Part shown: positions 6,919-14,774 of the stretch, piece after piece
How the letters are laid out: every line of letters starts with the position of its first letter
Numbering within the stretch: the first letter of the stretch is position 1
Source: JAQUSX01 sp035446985
GTDB taxonomy: Bacteria; Bacillota; Clostridia; Christensenellales; CAG-314
Length of the DNA: 21,537 bases
Direction: 5' to 3'
NCBI GenBank assembly: GCA_035446985.1
Contig: DAOTGG010000017.1
Span: 1 to 21,537 of the forward strand
The notes under the pieces: generated by a model
The model's input: only the letters and a program-made list of their open reading frames with translations
What the model was told of the DNA's origin: nothing
The model's database searches: none
Position numbers and translations under genes: made by a program

Positions 6919-8199
6919 TTAATAAATTTCCACAACGTTTATCATAGGAACGTCTATTTGCATTTCCACGCCGTCGCGCATTAAGGTAAACGTAACGATG
7001 TCGTTTTGCTTAAAGGTGAAAATAAAATCCGTTACGGAATAAAGTCTGTTTATCGCTCTGGTTACGCCGTTATATGTGAAAGACTTTAATATATCGCCTT
7101 CCATCAAATATCCGTCCGCCGCGCTGCCGTTAGTTACGTTTACAACGGTAATTTCCTGCAAAACGTAAGTTCGTTGAGTCGCTTGGTCGTAAACGGAAGT
7201 AGAATCGGTTATCTGCATCATAATACCAAAAACAACTTTATCAAGCGGTTGTCCCGCTGTTTCAACAATCCTTTGCGCAAGTGATATAGCTATATTTGTA
7301 GGGATTGCGTAGCCGATATTATCCGTTTCGCTGTCCATATATTTCGCGTTTACGATACCTATAAGTTCGCCTTTGCCGTTAAACAATCCGCCGCCGCTGT
7401 TGCCCGGGTTAACGGGAGTATCGATACGGAAAACTCTCAAATTAAGCAGAGTCATTTCGTCGGGAGCGGTAAGCTCGATGTCTTCCGATTCCATTGAGAT
7501 AATGCCGCTGGTTACGCTTATTCCGCCCGCGTTGGGGTTACCCACGGCAATTGCCGATTCGCCGGGAAAAACCGCGCCGCTGTCCGCAATTGTTGCGGGA
7601 ACGCTTGCGCTGTTAAGATATCTTTCGTTTTTGGGTATCTTAATAACCGCGATATCGTTAGTCATAGAACCGCCGACGTATTGGGCTTCTATTTCAAATC
7701 CGTTGTAAAGCGTTCCATATAAATACACGGTAATATTGCTGCTTATTTTTGGTTGTGCCGCAGCTTCATAAATAACGTGAAAATTCGTAACTATATAAGC
7801 GTAATCGTCGTCTTCGCTAAAAATAACGCCGCTGCCTGCGGAGCTTGTCGTTGATCCTGTCGCGGACCAAAAATCCGCAAAAATGCAGACGACTGACCGC
7901 AAAGCTTTCGCCGTTGCGGCTTCGACAGTATTGATTTCGCTATCGGCGTTATTGGTATAAGCTTCGCGCCACTCGGCAAAAGTGCCGTCATAGCCGTTTT
8001 GCACGGCAATCGCGTAGAGTTCCTCATAAGTGTATTCGGTTTGCGTTTGATTTTGGGATGCTATCCATTCGTCGTAAGTGCCGGAATAACCGTCTTGCAC
8101 CGCTAGTCTATAAAGCGCGATGTTGTCGTATGAACAAGCCGTAAGCCCTAAAGTCAAAACTAATATTAAAACGATTATTACGCTGACAAATTTTTTCAT
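6919..8199 (-). CDS. HtrA/DegP-like S1C serine protease, lipid-anchored, with N-terminal GYxGTxxEW repeats
   Basis: Secreted quality-control protease. Residues 1-22 form a lipoprotein signal with lipobox L19-T-A-C22, so the mature protein should be tethered outside the membrane by C22. Two copies of a ~20-residue motif follow at about 29-48 and 61-80 (A-V-Q-[DN]-G-Y-x-G-T-[YF]-x-E-W), spaced 32 residues. The trypsin-like domain has a complete triad: H141 (VTNFHVI), D182 (TNDIAVI) and S268 (NPGNSGGG). One PDZ domain occupies roughly 325-420. I start at the ATG 8199, because GAGGTG lies 6 bases upstream; a GTG three codons earlier (8208) overlaps that site and would leave none. A terminator follows. 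The repeat motif is known from many Bacillota surface proteins, but its role is unclear to me. Confidence 0.9.
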   Translation of the reverse strand: MKKFVSVIIVLILVLTLGLTACSYDNIALYRLAVQDGYSGTYDEWIASQNQTQTEYTYEELYAIAVQNGYDGTFAEWREAYTNNADSEINTVEAATAKALRSVVCIFADFWSATGSTTSSAGSGVIFSEDDDYAYIVTNFHVIYEAAAQPKISSNITVYLYGTLYNGFEIEAQYVGGSMTNDIAVIKIPKNERYLNSASVPATIADSGAVFPGESAIAVGNPNAGGISVTSGIISMESEDIELTAPDEMTLLNLRVFRIDTPVNPGNSGGGLFNGKGELIGIVNAKYMDSETDNIGYAIPTNIAISLAQRIVETAGQPLDKVVFGIMMQITDSTSVYDQATQRTYVLQEITVVNVTNGSAADGYLMEGDILKSFTYNGVTRAINRLYSVTDFIFTFKQNDIVTFTLMRDGVEMQIDVPMINVVEIY

Positions 8200-8282
8200 T
8201 CGAATCACCTCAATTAATTTTACTATTATTATTTTATTTTATCGTTATTAAAAAAACATTAAAACACAGTGAATTTTTAGTG

Positions 8283-8900
8283 TTATTTACTGTTTTTTGA
8301 AAATTCGCAACCGCAATAATTTTGACGATAAAGACCGTATTTATTGCTTAGCTCGATACTTTTTTTGTAACCGTCTTCTTTTTTGAAGTCGCTGGGCAAA
8401 AATTTTACTTTGCTGTTTTTACTCAGTTCCTCCCCGATAGTGTTGATAATTTCTGCGTTTTTATGCGGCGAGACCGTTAGCGTAGAGCAAACGTAATCAT
8501 AGTCTTTTTGCGCGGCTTGGGCAAAAGTTTCTTCAAGCCGCAGATAAAAACAGCGTTCGCACCTTAGTCCCCCTTCGGGCTCACTTTCAAATCCGTCTAT
8601 TACGTCGTAAAACTCGCTCGGCATATATTTACTGGGAATTATATTTATTTTTTTTTGCGAAATTTTCTCATCATTATAAATACCGACAAGTCTTATTAAC
8701 TCGTTTTGTCTTTTTTCGTATTCCTCTTGATCGGTAATATTCGGATTAAAATAAAACAAGTCGACGTCAAAATTTTTTGCCAAAACAGGAATAACCGCGC
8801 TTGCGCAAGGCGCGCAGCAAACGTGCAAAAGAAGCGACGGACGAAAGTCAAGTTTCGCCGTTTCTTCTTTCATTATGCGGTTATAATCTATTTTTGTCAT
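8283..8900 (-). CDS. queH: Epoxyqueuosine reductase QueH
   Basis: Iron-sulfur enzyme (formerly DUF208/COG1636) performing the last step of queuosine synthesis in tRNA, reducing epoxyqueuosine; it replaces the cobalamin-dependent QueG. Cysteines match the family: the adjacent pair C28-C29 with C32 (LHVCCAPC), C114 and C117 (RCERC) and C196/C198 (YCGC). The conserved STLTVSPHKN segment and YRQNYCGC ending are also present. At 205 residues it is full length. The ATG at 8900 has only a weak AGGA 12 bases upstream; the next ATG (codon 10) is possible but also lacks a clear site. No other queuosine gene (tgt, queA, queCDE) is in the window. It is separated by 82 bases from the htrA-like gene and 128 from tatD. 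Confidence 0.9.
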   Translation of the reverse strand: MTKIDYNRIMKEETAKLDFRPSLLLHVCCAPCASAVIPVLAKNFDVDLFYFNPNITDQEEYEKRQNELIRLVGIYNDEKISQKKINIIPSKYMPSEFYDVIDGFESEPEGGLRCERCFYLRLEETFAQAAQKDYDYVCSTLTVSPHKNAEIINTIGEELSKNSKVKFLPSDFKKEDGYKKSIELSNKYGLYRQNYCGCEFSKNSK

Positions 8901-9028
8901 ATCTTATATCTATCCTAACCCGTTTTGCTTTAAAATTTACGTTTTTGTTTTTATATACTGCTGAAAATTAAATATACTTCTAAACTTCAAAAATTACGTT
9001 CTCTCTATCGGTATCTCATAAAAAGGGA

Positions 9029-9799
9029 TTATTTTATTTTTTTAAAAAATTTCTTAGCGTTATATTCTATCTGATTTTCAATTTGGTTTACGCTTAGACC
9101 GTACGCGTCGGCTATTATCGGCAAAATAAACTTGACGTATTTTGGATAATTTATTTGTCCGCGGTACGGTTCGGGCGCAAGATACGGAGCGTCGGTCTCG
9201 GTCACTATCTGTCCTATCGGCACAGCGTAAAGCATAGACGTGCGTTTCGCCGCTTTGGTATAACTAAGCGCGCCGCCAAAAGAGAAAAAACAGTCCTTGT
9301 CGGCAAGCTGTCTGGTTATTTCTTCGCTGCCGTTATAGCAATGAAACATCACGCCGTTAGTCAAATAATTGTTTTGCGCTTTGAGTATATCCAGCGTATC
9401 CGCCCACGCGTCACGCGTATGAATAATAATGGGCAAACCGCATTTGCTTGACAGTTCTATCTGTGCGGCAAAGGCTTCTTTTTGCGCTTTTTTGTCGGTG
9501 TCGGGATAATGGTAATCCAGACCTATTTCTCCCACCGCAACGACTTTTTCTTCGCGCGCGATTTTTATCATTTCTTCCGCGGTTTTACTGTTAAAATCGT
9601 CTATACAACTGGGATGAAGTCCTACGGTCGCGTATATTCTTTCGTATTTTTTTGCCAAAGCCAAACTGTCGGTTATGGAAACGTAATCGGACGCGGAATT
9701 TATTACAAAATCTACGCCGTCTTTACTAAAATCCGCGATTATTTGTTCCCTTTGACTATCATAACGCTTGTCGTCCAAATGCGCGTGGCAGTCGATCAT
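9029..9799 (-). CDS. tatD: TatD-family metal-dependent deoxyribonuclease
   Basis: TIM-barrel hydrolase of 256 residues. The metal ligands expected for TatD are visible: H5 and H7 (MIDCHAHLD), E91 (GEIGLDYH), H127 (HTRDAW), H152 (FHCYNGS) and D203 (ETDAPYLAPEPYRG). Family members act as 3'-5' exonucleases or AP-site nucleases in DNA repair and degradation. Its ATG overlaps the metG stop by four bases (ATGA at 9796-9799), so translation is probably coupled to metG. metG next to tatD (yabD) is a common arrangement in Bacillota. No terminator is evident in the 128 bases before queH, so read-through is possible. Confidence 0.93.
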   Translation of the reverse strand: MIDCHAHLDDKRYDSQREQIIADFSKDGVDFVINSASDYVSITDSLALAKKYERIYATVGLHPSCIDDFNSKTAEEMIKIAREEKVVAVGEIGLDYHYPDTDKKAQKEAFAAQIELSSKCGLPIIIHTRDAWADTLDILKAQNNYLTNGVMFHCYNGSEEITRQLADKDCFFSFGGALSYTKAAKRTSMLYAVPIGQIVTETDAPYLAPEPYRGQINYPKYVKFILPIIADAYGLSVNQIENQIEYNAKKFFKKIK

Positions 9800-11367
9800 G
9801 CTAGCTTCTCCATTTCGATAAGTTCTTTTGGTACGTCTATGCGGTCAAAAAGGTTGTCGCCTTTATTAACTTTTTGTCCCGCTTTTATTACCCCGAATTT
9901 TTTTATACTGTCAAAGTTTTTGTCGATTTCACCAAGTCCGAGTTTATCATATATTTTCTGCGCGGTTTCAGGCAAAAAGCTATTCAGCAACACAGCCGTA
10001 AATCTTATCGCTTCCGCAAGATTATATAATACGGTAGCCAATCGGTCTTTTTTTGTTTCGTCCTTTGCCAAAGCCCAAGGCATCGTTTCGTCTATATATT
10101 TATTCGCTCTGTTTATGATTTTAAATATATCGTTAAGCGCGTCGGGAGCGGACAAACGTTCCATATCAGTAGTTACTTCGTTTAAAGCGTTTTCGCAAAT
10201 CAATATTAGTTCGTCGTCCAGCGGCTCTTTTGCAGTCGGTTTTGGAATGCAGCCGTCAAAATATTTTTCTATCATTGCGATAGTACGTGAAACCAAATTG
10301 CCAAGACTATTACATAAGTCAGCGTTAATGCGGTTCAAAAAGGCTTCGTTAGAGTAATTTCCGTCGCTGCCGAACGGGATTTCCCGCAGTAGATAATATC
10401 TGACCGCGTCAACGGAATAACGTTCGGACAAAATAAACGGATCTTTTACATTTCCGACGGATTTACTCATTTTTCCGCCGTCAAAAAGCAGCCAGCCGTG
10501 ACCGTAAACTTGTTTCGGCATAGCTATACCCAAAGCCATAATCAAAGCGGGCCAAACGATAGTATGAAAACGCGTTATTTCTTTGCCTACCATATGAAGG
10601 TCGGCGGGCCAGTATTTACGGAAAAGACTGTCGTCGTCCGACATATAGCCCAATGCCGTTATATAGTTCGCAAGCGCGTCAATCCATACGTACGCTACGT
10701 GTTTATGGTCAAAAGGAAGTTCTATTCCCCATTTTACGCTGGTTCTGCTAACGCAAAGGTCTTTTAACCCGGGTTTAATAAAATTGTTAACCATTTCGTT
10801 CATACGGCTCTTTGGCGCTATAAAATCGGGGTTATCTTCATACAGTTTCAGTAGTCTGTCGGCGTATTTACTCAAACGGAAAAAGTAACTTTCTTCTTTT
10901 TCCAAATGCACTTCTCTGCCGCAGTCGGGACATTTTCCATCCACGAGCTGGCTTTCCGTCCAAAAACTTTCGCAAGGCGTGCAATACCAGCCCTCGTATG
11001 AGGCTTTGTAAATATCGTCGCTTTCAAGCAGTTTTTGATATATTTTTTTCACCGCTTCTTCGTGATATCCGTCGGTCGTGCGGATTATTTTATCGTAGCT
11101 AATATTGAGCGTTTTCCACAGTTTTACGATGTTTTCAAAAATCCCGTCGACGTAGGTCTGCGGGTCAACGCCTTTTTCTTTGGCTTTTTGCTCGACCTTT
11201 TGACCGTGTTCGTCCGTACCCGTAAGATAAAAAACGTCAAAACCGCACATTCGTTTAAATCTAGCTAACGCGTCGCATATAACCGTGGTATAGCAATGAC
11301 CCAAGTGGAGATTTCCGCTTGAGTAGTATATTGGCGTCGTGATGTAATAGGTTTTTTCGGTTTTCAT
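9796..11367 (-). CDS. metG: Methionyl-tRNA synthetase
   Basis: Class I synthetase charging tRNA-Met. HLGH at residues 21-24 and KMSKS at 299-303 are the ATP-binding signatures. A 4-Cys zinc knuckle is at C129, C132, C146 and C149. At 523 residues it ends after the anticodon-binding helical domain and lacks the C-terminal EMAP/tRNA-binding domain that many longer bacterial MetRS carry. The start at 11367 is supported by GAGGT 7 bases upstream and by the usual YYITTPIYY opening. It shares a 4-base overlap with tatD downstream, and its promoter is interleaved with that of the divergent spmA. Confidence 0.97.
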   Translation of the reverse strand: MKTEKTYYITTPIYYSSGNLHLGHCYTTVICDALARFKRMCGFDVFYLTGTDEHGQKVEQKAKEKGVDPQTYVDGIFENIVKLWKTLNISYDKIIRTTDGYHEEAVKKIYQKLLESDDIYKASYEGWYCTPCESFWTESQLVDGKCPDCGREVHLEKEESYFFRLSKYADRLLKLYEDNPDFIAPKSRMNEMVNNFIKPGLKDLCVSRTSVKWGIELPFDHKHVAYVWIDALANYITALGYMSDDDSLFRKYWPADLHMVGKEITRFHTIVWPALIMALGIAMPKQVYGHGWLLFDGGKMSKSVGNVKDPFILSERYSVDAVRYYLLREIPFGSDGNYSNEAFLNRINADLCNSLGNLVSRTIAMIEKYFDGCIPKPTAKEPLDDELILICENALNEVTTDMERLSAPDALNDIFKIINRANKYIDETMPWALAKDETKKDRLATVLYNLAEAIRFTAVLLNSFLPETAQKIYDKLGLGEIDKNFDSIKKFGVIKAGQKVNKGDNLFDRIDVPKELIEMEKLA

Positions 11368-11401
11368 TCTTTTACCTCGCCTTAGTTTAGATTTTTACAA
11401 A

Positions 11402-11430
11402 ATTCTAACACTTTTACTCAATATTGTAAA
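11402..11430 (-). promoter_or_regulatory. Promoter of metG-tatD
   Basis: Minus strand: TTTACA (11425-11430), 17-base spacer, TAGAAT (11402-11407), with a TGn extension immediately before the -10. Five of six matches at both boxes. The leader to the metG start is about 30 bases and holds a good ribosome binding site. Confidence 0.7.
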
Positions 11431-11441
11431 GAAACTTTAAT
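11413..11441 (+). promoter_or_regulatory. Candidate promoter of spmA
   Basis: TTTACT (11413-11418), 17-base spacer, TTTAAT (11436-11441). It overlaps the divergent metG promoter. Only 10 bases separate the -10 from the spmA ATG, and TAGAAT at 11441-11446 is an alternative -10 that is even closer. The call is tentative; a sporulation sigma factor might use different boxes. Confidence 0.4.
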
Positions 11442-11451
11442 AGAATACAGT

Positions 11452-12027
11452 ATGAATTTGATTTGGACAATCCTTATTTTGGCGTCTTTATTATTGTCTC
11501 TTATCGATCCCGTATCGGTACTCGCAAATATTACGTCGGCGGTTGGCGAGGCATTAAGTCTCGCCCTTTCTCTTGTTGCGGTTTACTGTATTTGGCTGAC
11601 AGTCTTTGAAATACTCAACCGATTAAACGTATTAAAAAAAATAGCCGCTTTTATCTCGCCGCTTATCGACCTTATTTACGGCAAGGTCAACGAAGCGGCA
11701 AAAGAATATATCGCACTCAATATTTCGGCTAATCTTATCGGCGTTGGCTCCGCCGCTACTCCCGCTGCCATAAAGGCAGTTGAAAATATGAAAGACGGCT
11801 CCGTTAAAGCCACGCCGGCGATAATAATGCTTTTTGTCATTAACGCCACTTCGCTTCAATTATTACCCACTACGGTTATGTCCATGCGGGCGGGTCTTGG
11901 CAGCGCAAACCCCGCCGATATCGCTTTGCCTACTTTAATCGTCAGCGTTATTACAACTTTTATCGGAATAATGCTAGTAAAGCTGTTTACAAAAAAATGT
12001 CGAACTACATCGCTCCAGTCGTCTTAA
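11452..12027 (+). CDS. spmA: Spore maturation protein A (nucleoside-recognition/gate domain)
   Basis: Polytopic membrane protein of 191 residues with the nucleoside-recognition (Gate) domain. Features are an N-terminal hydrophobic helix, the SLALSLVAVYCIWLTVFEI segment, and the conserved stretch NLIGVGSAATPAAIKAVENM followed by LFVINATSLQLLPTT. In Bacillus, SpmA and SpmB are needed for full dehydration of the spore core; that role is transferred from the family. The ATG at 11452 has no Shine-Dalgarno upstream. It overlaps spmB by 31 bases in another frame, and the two are surely one transcription unit. The pair suggests an endospore-forming ancestry, although the genes can persist in lineages that no longer sporulate. 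Confidence 0.9.
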   Translation: MNLIWTILILASLLLSLIDPVSVLANITSAVGEALSLALSLVAVYCIWLTVFEILNRLNVLKKIAAFISPLIDLIYGKVNEAAKEYIALNISANLIGVGSAATPAAIKAVENMKDGSVKATPAIIMLFVINATSLQLLPTTVMSMRAGLGSANPADIALPTLIVSVITTFIGIMLVKLFTKKCRTTSLQSS

Positions 12028-12503
12028 TAATAGTTTTTGCCGCGGGACTTATTAAAAAAGTCAACTGTTACGACGCCTTTGTCTGCGGCGCAAAACAAAG
12101 TCTTTCACTCTGCGCCGATATATTTCCTTTTCTCGCCGCGATGCTTACCGCAATCGCCCTTATGCGCTCGGGCGGTATCGACAAGTTTTTGGGCGACGCT
12201 CTCGCTCCCGTTTTCAACCTTTTGGGCGTGCCTGCCGAGTTAAGCGAGCTTATTATTTTGCGTCCGTTCACAGGAAGCGGCTCTATCGCTATTCTCAACG
12301 ATATTTATGCTCAATACGGCGTGGATTCTTACGTAGGCAGATGCGCGTCGGTGATAATGGGCGTGAGTGAAACCGTGTTTTATATCGCTGGCGTTTATTT
12401 TGCAAAAACGGAAATAAAAAAGCTCGGCTGCGCAATTCCCGTGGCTTTGGTTTGCTCTTTTATCGGCTGTATTCTCGCCTGCTTATTTTGCAGAATAATG
12501 TAA
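11997..12503 (+). CDS. spmB: Spore maturation protein B (nucleoside-recognition/gate domain)
   Basis: Partner of SpmA: 168 residues with the second gate domain. An N-terminal helix is followed by the conserved LRPFTGSGSIAILNDI and MGVSETVFYIAGVYF segments and a C-terminal hydrophobic helix. The length is normal for SpmB. The ATG at 11997 lies 31 bases inside spmA and has no clear ribosome binding site of its own, which fits coupled translation. The start is kept because the following MSNYIAPVVLII segment matches the N-terminal helix of the family. A hairpin terminator at 12568-12595 follows. Confidence 0.9.
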   Translation: MSNYIAPVVLIIVFAAGLIKKVNCYDAFVCGAKQSLSLCADIFPFLAAMLTAIALMRSGGIDKFLGDALAPVFNLLGVPAELSELIILRPFTGSGSIAILNDIYAQYGVDSYVGRCASVIMGVSETVFYIAGVYFAKTEIKKLGCAIPVALVCSFIGCILACLFCRIM

Positions 12504-12567
12504 AAAAACTCTTTTTAAAATTTATTTTATAGCTTTTTAAATTCGTTATAAATTTTTTTTAAAACAA

Positions 12568-12595
12568 AAAAGGACGCTAAAATTAACGTCCTTTT
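12568..12595. terminator. Bidirectional intrinsic terminator between spmB and the dehydrogenase
   Basis: AAAAGGACG (12568-12576) pairs with CGTCCTTTT (12587-12595) around a 10-base loop. The T-run is stronger on the minus strand (opposite the A-run at 12566-12571 and beyond), so it mainly ends the oxoamine synthase-dehydrogenase operon and also catches spmAB transcripts. Confidence 0.8.
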
Positions 12596-12607
12596 AAAAA
12601 ACTAAAA

Positions 12608-13393
12608 TTATTTCGCGTACATCGAACCGAGTATTTTTGCGACAAGCCTTGACGGCAAAAATTTACTCAGCCAAACGAAAAACCTGTATTTAATACCAGC
12701 GGTGTAAAGCGGTCTGGGATTTTTGATTAACGAAAGCCTGAAAATCTGCTCGGCAATAAACTTTGGCTTCATACCGTTAATTTCGTCTTTTTCCATTTGC
12801 GCAACGCTTCTTGTAATACGGTCGCCGTAACCTTCGCCATCTATTTTTTCGCGTACCGCCGTAAAGCCTGTTGCGATATCGCCCGGCATAAGAGCGGTCA
12901 CTCTTACTCCGAAAGGCTTGACTTCTAACGCAAGCGCCGCAGTAAAAGCGTTTATCGCCGCTTTTGCAGCGGAGTAATAGGCTTGAAAAGGTATAGCGAG
13001 CGTGGCTGCGACAGAACTAACGTTAATTATTATTCCGCTTTTTACTTTAACGTAAGGTAAAGCAAGTCTCGTTGCCGACGCCATTCCAAAAAAGTTGACG
13101 TCAAACTGTTTTTTCGCAGTTTCTATCGGCGTATGCTCAACCGCTCCCGATATGCCGAAACCCGCATTGTTTACAAATACGTCTATTCTTCCGCTTTTTG
13201 TAAAAATTTGATCCAATGCGTCTTTCAAACTTTTTTCGTCGGTAACGTCAGCCGTGATATGAATGATATCTTTTCCGCCTTTTCCGCTACGGCTCAATTC
13301 ATAAACTTCGTATTCTTGTTCGGCAAAATATTCGGCTGTGGCTTTGCCGATGCCGCTTGAACCGCCTGTGATTACCGCTACTTTATTACTCAT
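12608..13393 (-). CDS. Short-chain dehydrogenase/reductase, candidate 3-ketosphinganine-type reductase
   Basis: Classical SDR of 261 residues. The NAD(P) motif T9-GGSSGIG-16 is followed by N75-NAG-78, the catalytic S126/S127, and Y140-xxx-K144. After the Rossmann core is a short C-terminal extension (KYRFFVWLSKFLPSRLVAKIL) that is hydrophobic and basic and may touch the membrane. I start at ATG 13393, with AGAGG 9 bases upstream and the TGGSSGIG motif at the usual distance. The frame is open 45 codons further up, but that part lies inside the oxoamine synthase gene. The gene overlaps that synthase by 8 bases, implying coupled expression. A role in reducing the synthase's beta-keto product is inferred from this linkage; the SDR family alone does not reveal the substrate. 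Confidence 0.85.
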   Translation of the reverse strand: MSNKVAVITGGSSGIGKATAEYFAEQEYEVYELSRSGKGGKDIIHITADVTDEKSLKDALDQIFTKSGRIDVFVNNAGFGISGAVEHTPIETAKKQFDVNFFGMASATRLALPYVKVKSGIIINVSSVAATLAIPFQAYYSAAKAAINAFTAALALEVKPFGVRVTALMPGDIATGFTAVREKIDGEGYGDRITRSVAQMEKDEINGMKPKFIAEQIFRLSLIKNPRPLYTAGIKYRFFVWLSKFLPSRLVAKILGSMYAK

Positions 13394-14579
13394 GATTAAC
13401 AACCTCTGGGAATAGCGATATAACTTTGCTAATAATATCCGCCGCTTCGTCAAGTAACACGTGCGTGTGCGACGCCATATAACTCGTGCGCAGCAAACAT
13501 TCTCCCGCGGCGGTAGCGGGCGGAACAACGGGATTTACATATACGCCGTCGTCGTAAAGTTTTTTTGTGATTATAAAAGTTTTGTCGGTGTCGTAGGTGT
13601 ATATAGGAATAATCGGCGTTGACGACATTCTTATTTTTATGCCTTTGTCCGTAAGATTTTTACGCATATGAGAAGAGAGATTTGATAATTTTTTCACCAG
13701 TTCGGGCTGTTTTCTCAGTACTCTTAACGCCGCTAACGCCGTGGCGCAGTTTGACGGAGGAATTGACGCGCAAAATATAAACGGGCGCGAAGTATGCATA
13801 ACGTACTCCACAATTTTTTCATCGGCAGCCATATAACCGCCCATACTTGCCAAAGATTTTGAAAACGTACCCATTATAATGTCCACTTCGTTAGTCAGAC
13901 CAAAGTAGTCCGCCGTGCCTTTTCCCGTTTCGCCCAAAATACCAAGTCCGTGGGCGTCGTCCACCATTACTCTCGCGCCGTATTTATGAGCCAACGTCAC
14001 GATTTCGGGCAGTTTCGCAATATCTCCGCCCATTGAAAAAACGCCGTCGGTGATAATTATCTTTCCGCATTCGTCGGGAACGCTTTGCAGCTGTTTTTCA
14101 AGATGCTCCATATCACTGTGCGAGTAACGCAGCATTTTGCCGTAAGACAGTTTGCAGCCGTCGTATATGCTCGCGTGGTTTTCCCTGTCGCATATCATAT
14201 AATCGTTTTTGCCCGCGATTGCGCTTATTATACCCAAGTTGCTTTGAAAACCCGTTGAGAATATTAGTGCCTTAGGTTTTCCCAAAAAATCCGCCAGTTC
14301 TCTTTCCAGCTCCAAATGCATTTCCAGCGTGCCGTTCAAAAATCTCGAACCCGAACAACCCGTGCCGTATTTTTCCAGAGCCTTTATTCCCGCTTCGACG
14401 ACTTCGGGATTGGTCGTAAGTCCTAAATAATTGTTACTTCCAAGCATAATTCGGCGTTTTCCTTCCATAACGACCTCAACGTCCTGGCGGGATTGAAGCT
14501 CGTGAAAATATGGATAAACGCCCATTGCTTTGATTTCATCAACCTTGGTGAAACCATAGCATTTTTCAAAAATATCCAT
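13386..14579 (-). CDS. Alpha-oxoamine synthase, serine palmitoyltransferase-like (or glycine C-acetyltransferase)
   Basis: PLP enzyme of 397 residues that condenses an amino acid with an acyl-CoA. PLP-site residues are H135 (ENHASI), D207 and H210 (DDAHGLG) and the Schiff-base lysine K241 (GTFSKS). Several details recall bacterial serine palmitoyltransferases as I remember them: AMGVYPYF near residue 20, YGTGCSGSRFLNGTL at 71-85, GVFSMGGDIA, SSTPIIPIY, YVNPVVPPA and MASHT near the C terminus. Kbl (2-amino-3-ketobutyrate ligase) and BioF differ at several of these. No tdh or bio gene is nearby. The ATG at 14579 follows GGAGG by 4 bases. It heads a two-gene operon with an SDR. Substrate choice cannot be proven by eye. 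Confidence 0.85.
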   Translation of the reverse strand: MDIFEKCYGFTKVDEIKAMGVYPYFHELQSRQDVEVVMEGKRRIMLGSNNYLGLTTNPEVVEAGIKALEKYGTGCSGSRFLNGTLEMHLELERELADFLGKPKALIFSTGFQSNLGIISAIAGKNDYMICDRENHASIYDGCKLSYGKMLRYSHSDMEHLEKQLQSVPDECGKIIITDGVFSMGGDIAKLPEIVTLAHKYGARVMVDDAHGLGILGETGKGTADYFGLTNEVDIIMGTFSKSLASMGGYMAADEKIVEYVMHTSRPFIFCASIPPSNCATALAALRVLRKQPELVKKLSNLSSHMRKNLTDKGIKIRMSSTPIIPIYTYDTDKTFIITKKLYDDGVYVNPVVPPATAAGECLLRTSYMASHTHVLLDEAADIISKVISLFPEVVNHE

Positions 14580-14645
14580 TAGTCCTCCAAAAAAATGTAA
14601 ATAATAATACCGATAAAAACGAAAAAAAATCCGTTCGTGTAAGTT

Positions 14646-14674
14646 ATTCTAATGTATACAAAAGAGTTTGTCAA
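14646..14674 (-). promoter_or_regulatory. Strong promoter of the oxoamine synthase operon
   Basis: Minus strand: perfect -35 TTGACA (14669-14674), 17-base spacer, TAGAAT (14646-14651). Just upstream lies a 16-bp A+T palindrome (14689-14704), possibly an UP element or regulator site. The leader to the ATG is about 60 bases. Confidence 0.8.
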
Positions 14675-14720
14675 TTCGAATTACGAAAAATTTATATATA
14701 AATTAGCGAAATATGTCTAT

Positions 14721-14754
14721 AAAAACGATGCCGCTGTCGATTTTTGACAGCGGC
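14721..14754 (-). terminator. Intrinsic terminator after the S9 peptidase gene
   Basis: Perfect 9-bp arms GCCGCTGTC (14730-14738) and GACAGCGGC (14746-14754) with a 7-base loop. On the minus strand ATCGTTTTT follows the stem. The plus strand also has T6 a few bases after the stem. Confidence 0.85.
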
Positions 14755-14774
14755 GGTAGTTTTTTGTACTAAAT

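Noticed and set aside
8200..8208. GTG start three codons upstream for the HtrA-like gene
   Set aside because: That GTG is part of the GAGGTG ribosome binding site for ATG 8199, and the lipoprotein signal (MKK...) begins naturally at the ATG.
9796..9799. metG-tatD four-base overlap as something unusual
   Set aside because: ATGA overlaps are ordinary, and this gene pair is common in Bacillota.
9482..10357. 291-codon plus-strand frame
   Set aside because: It runs antisense to metG and tatD, both of which have complete family motifs, and its translation is low-complexity Ser/Phe-rich with no ribosome binding site.
13394..13528. 45-residue N-terminal extension of the short-chain dehydrogenase
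   Set aside because: The extension lies wholly inside the oxoamine synthase gene. ATG 13393 has its own ribosome binding site and gives the normal SDR N terminus.
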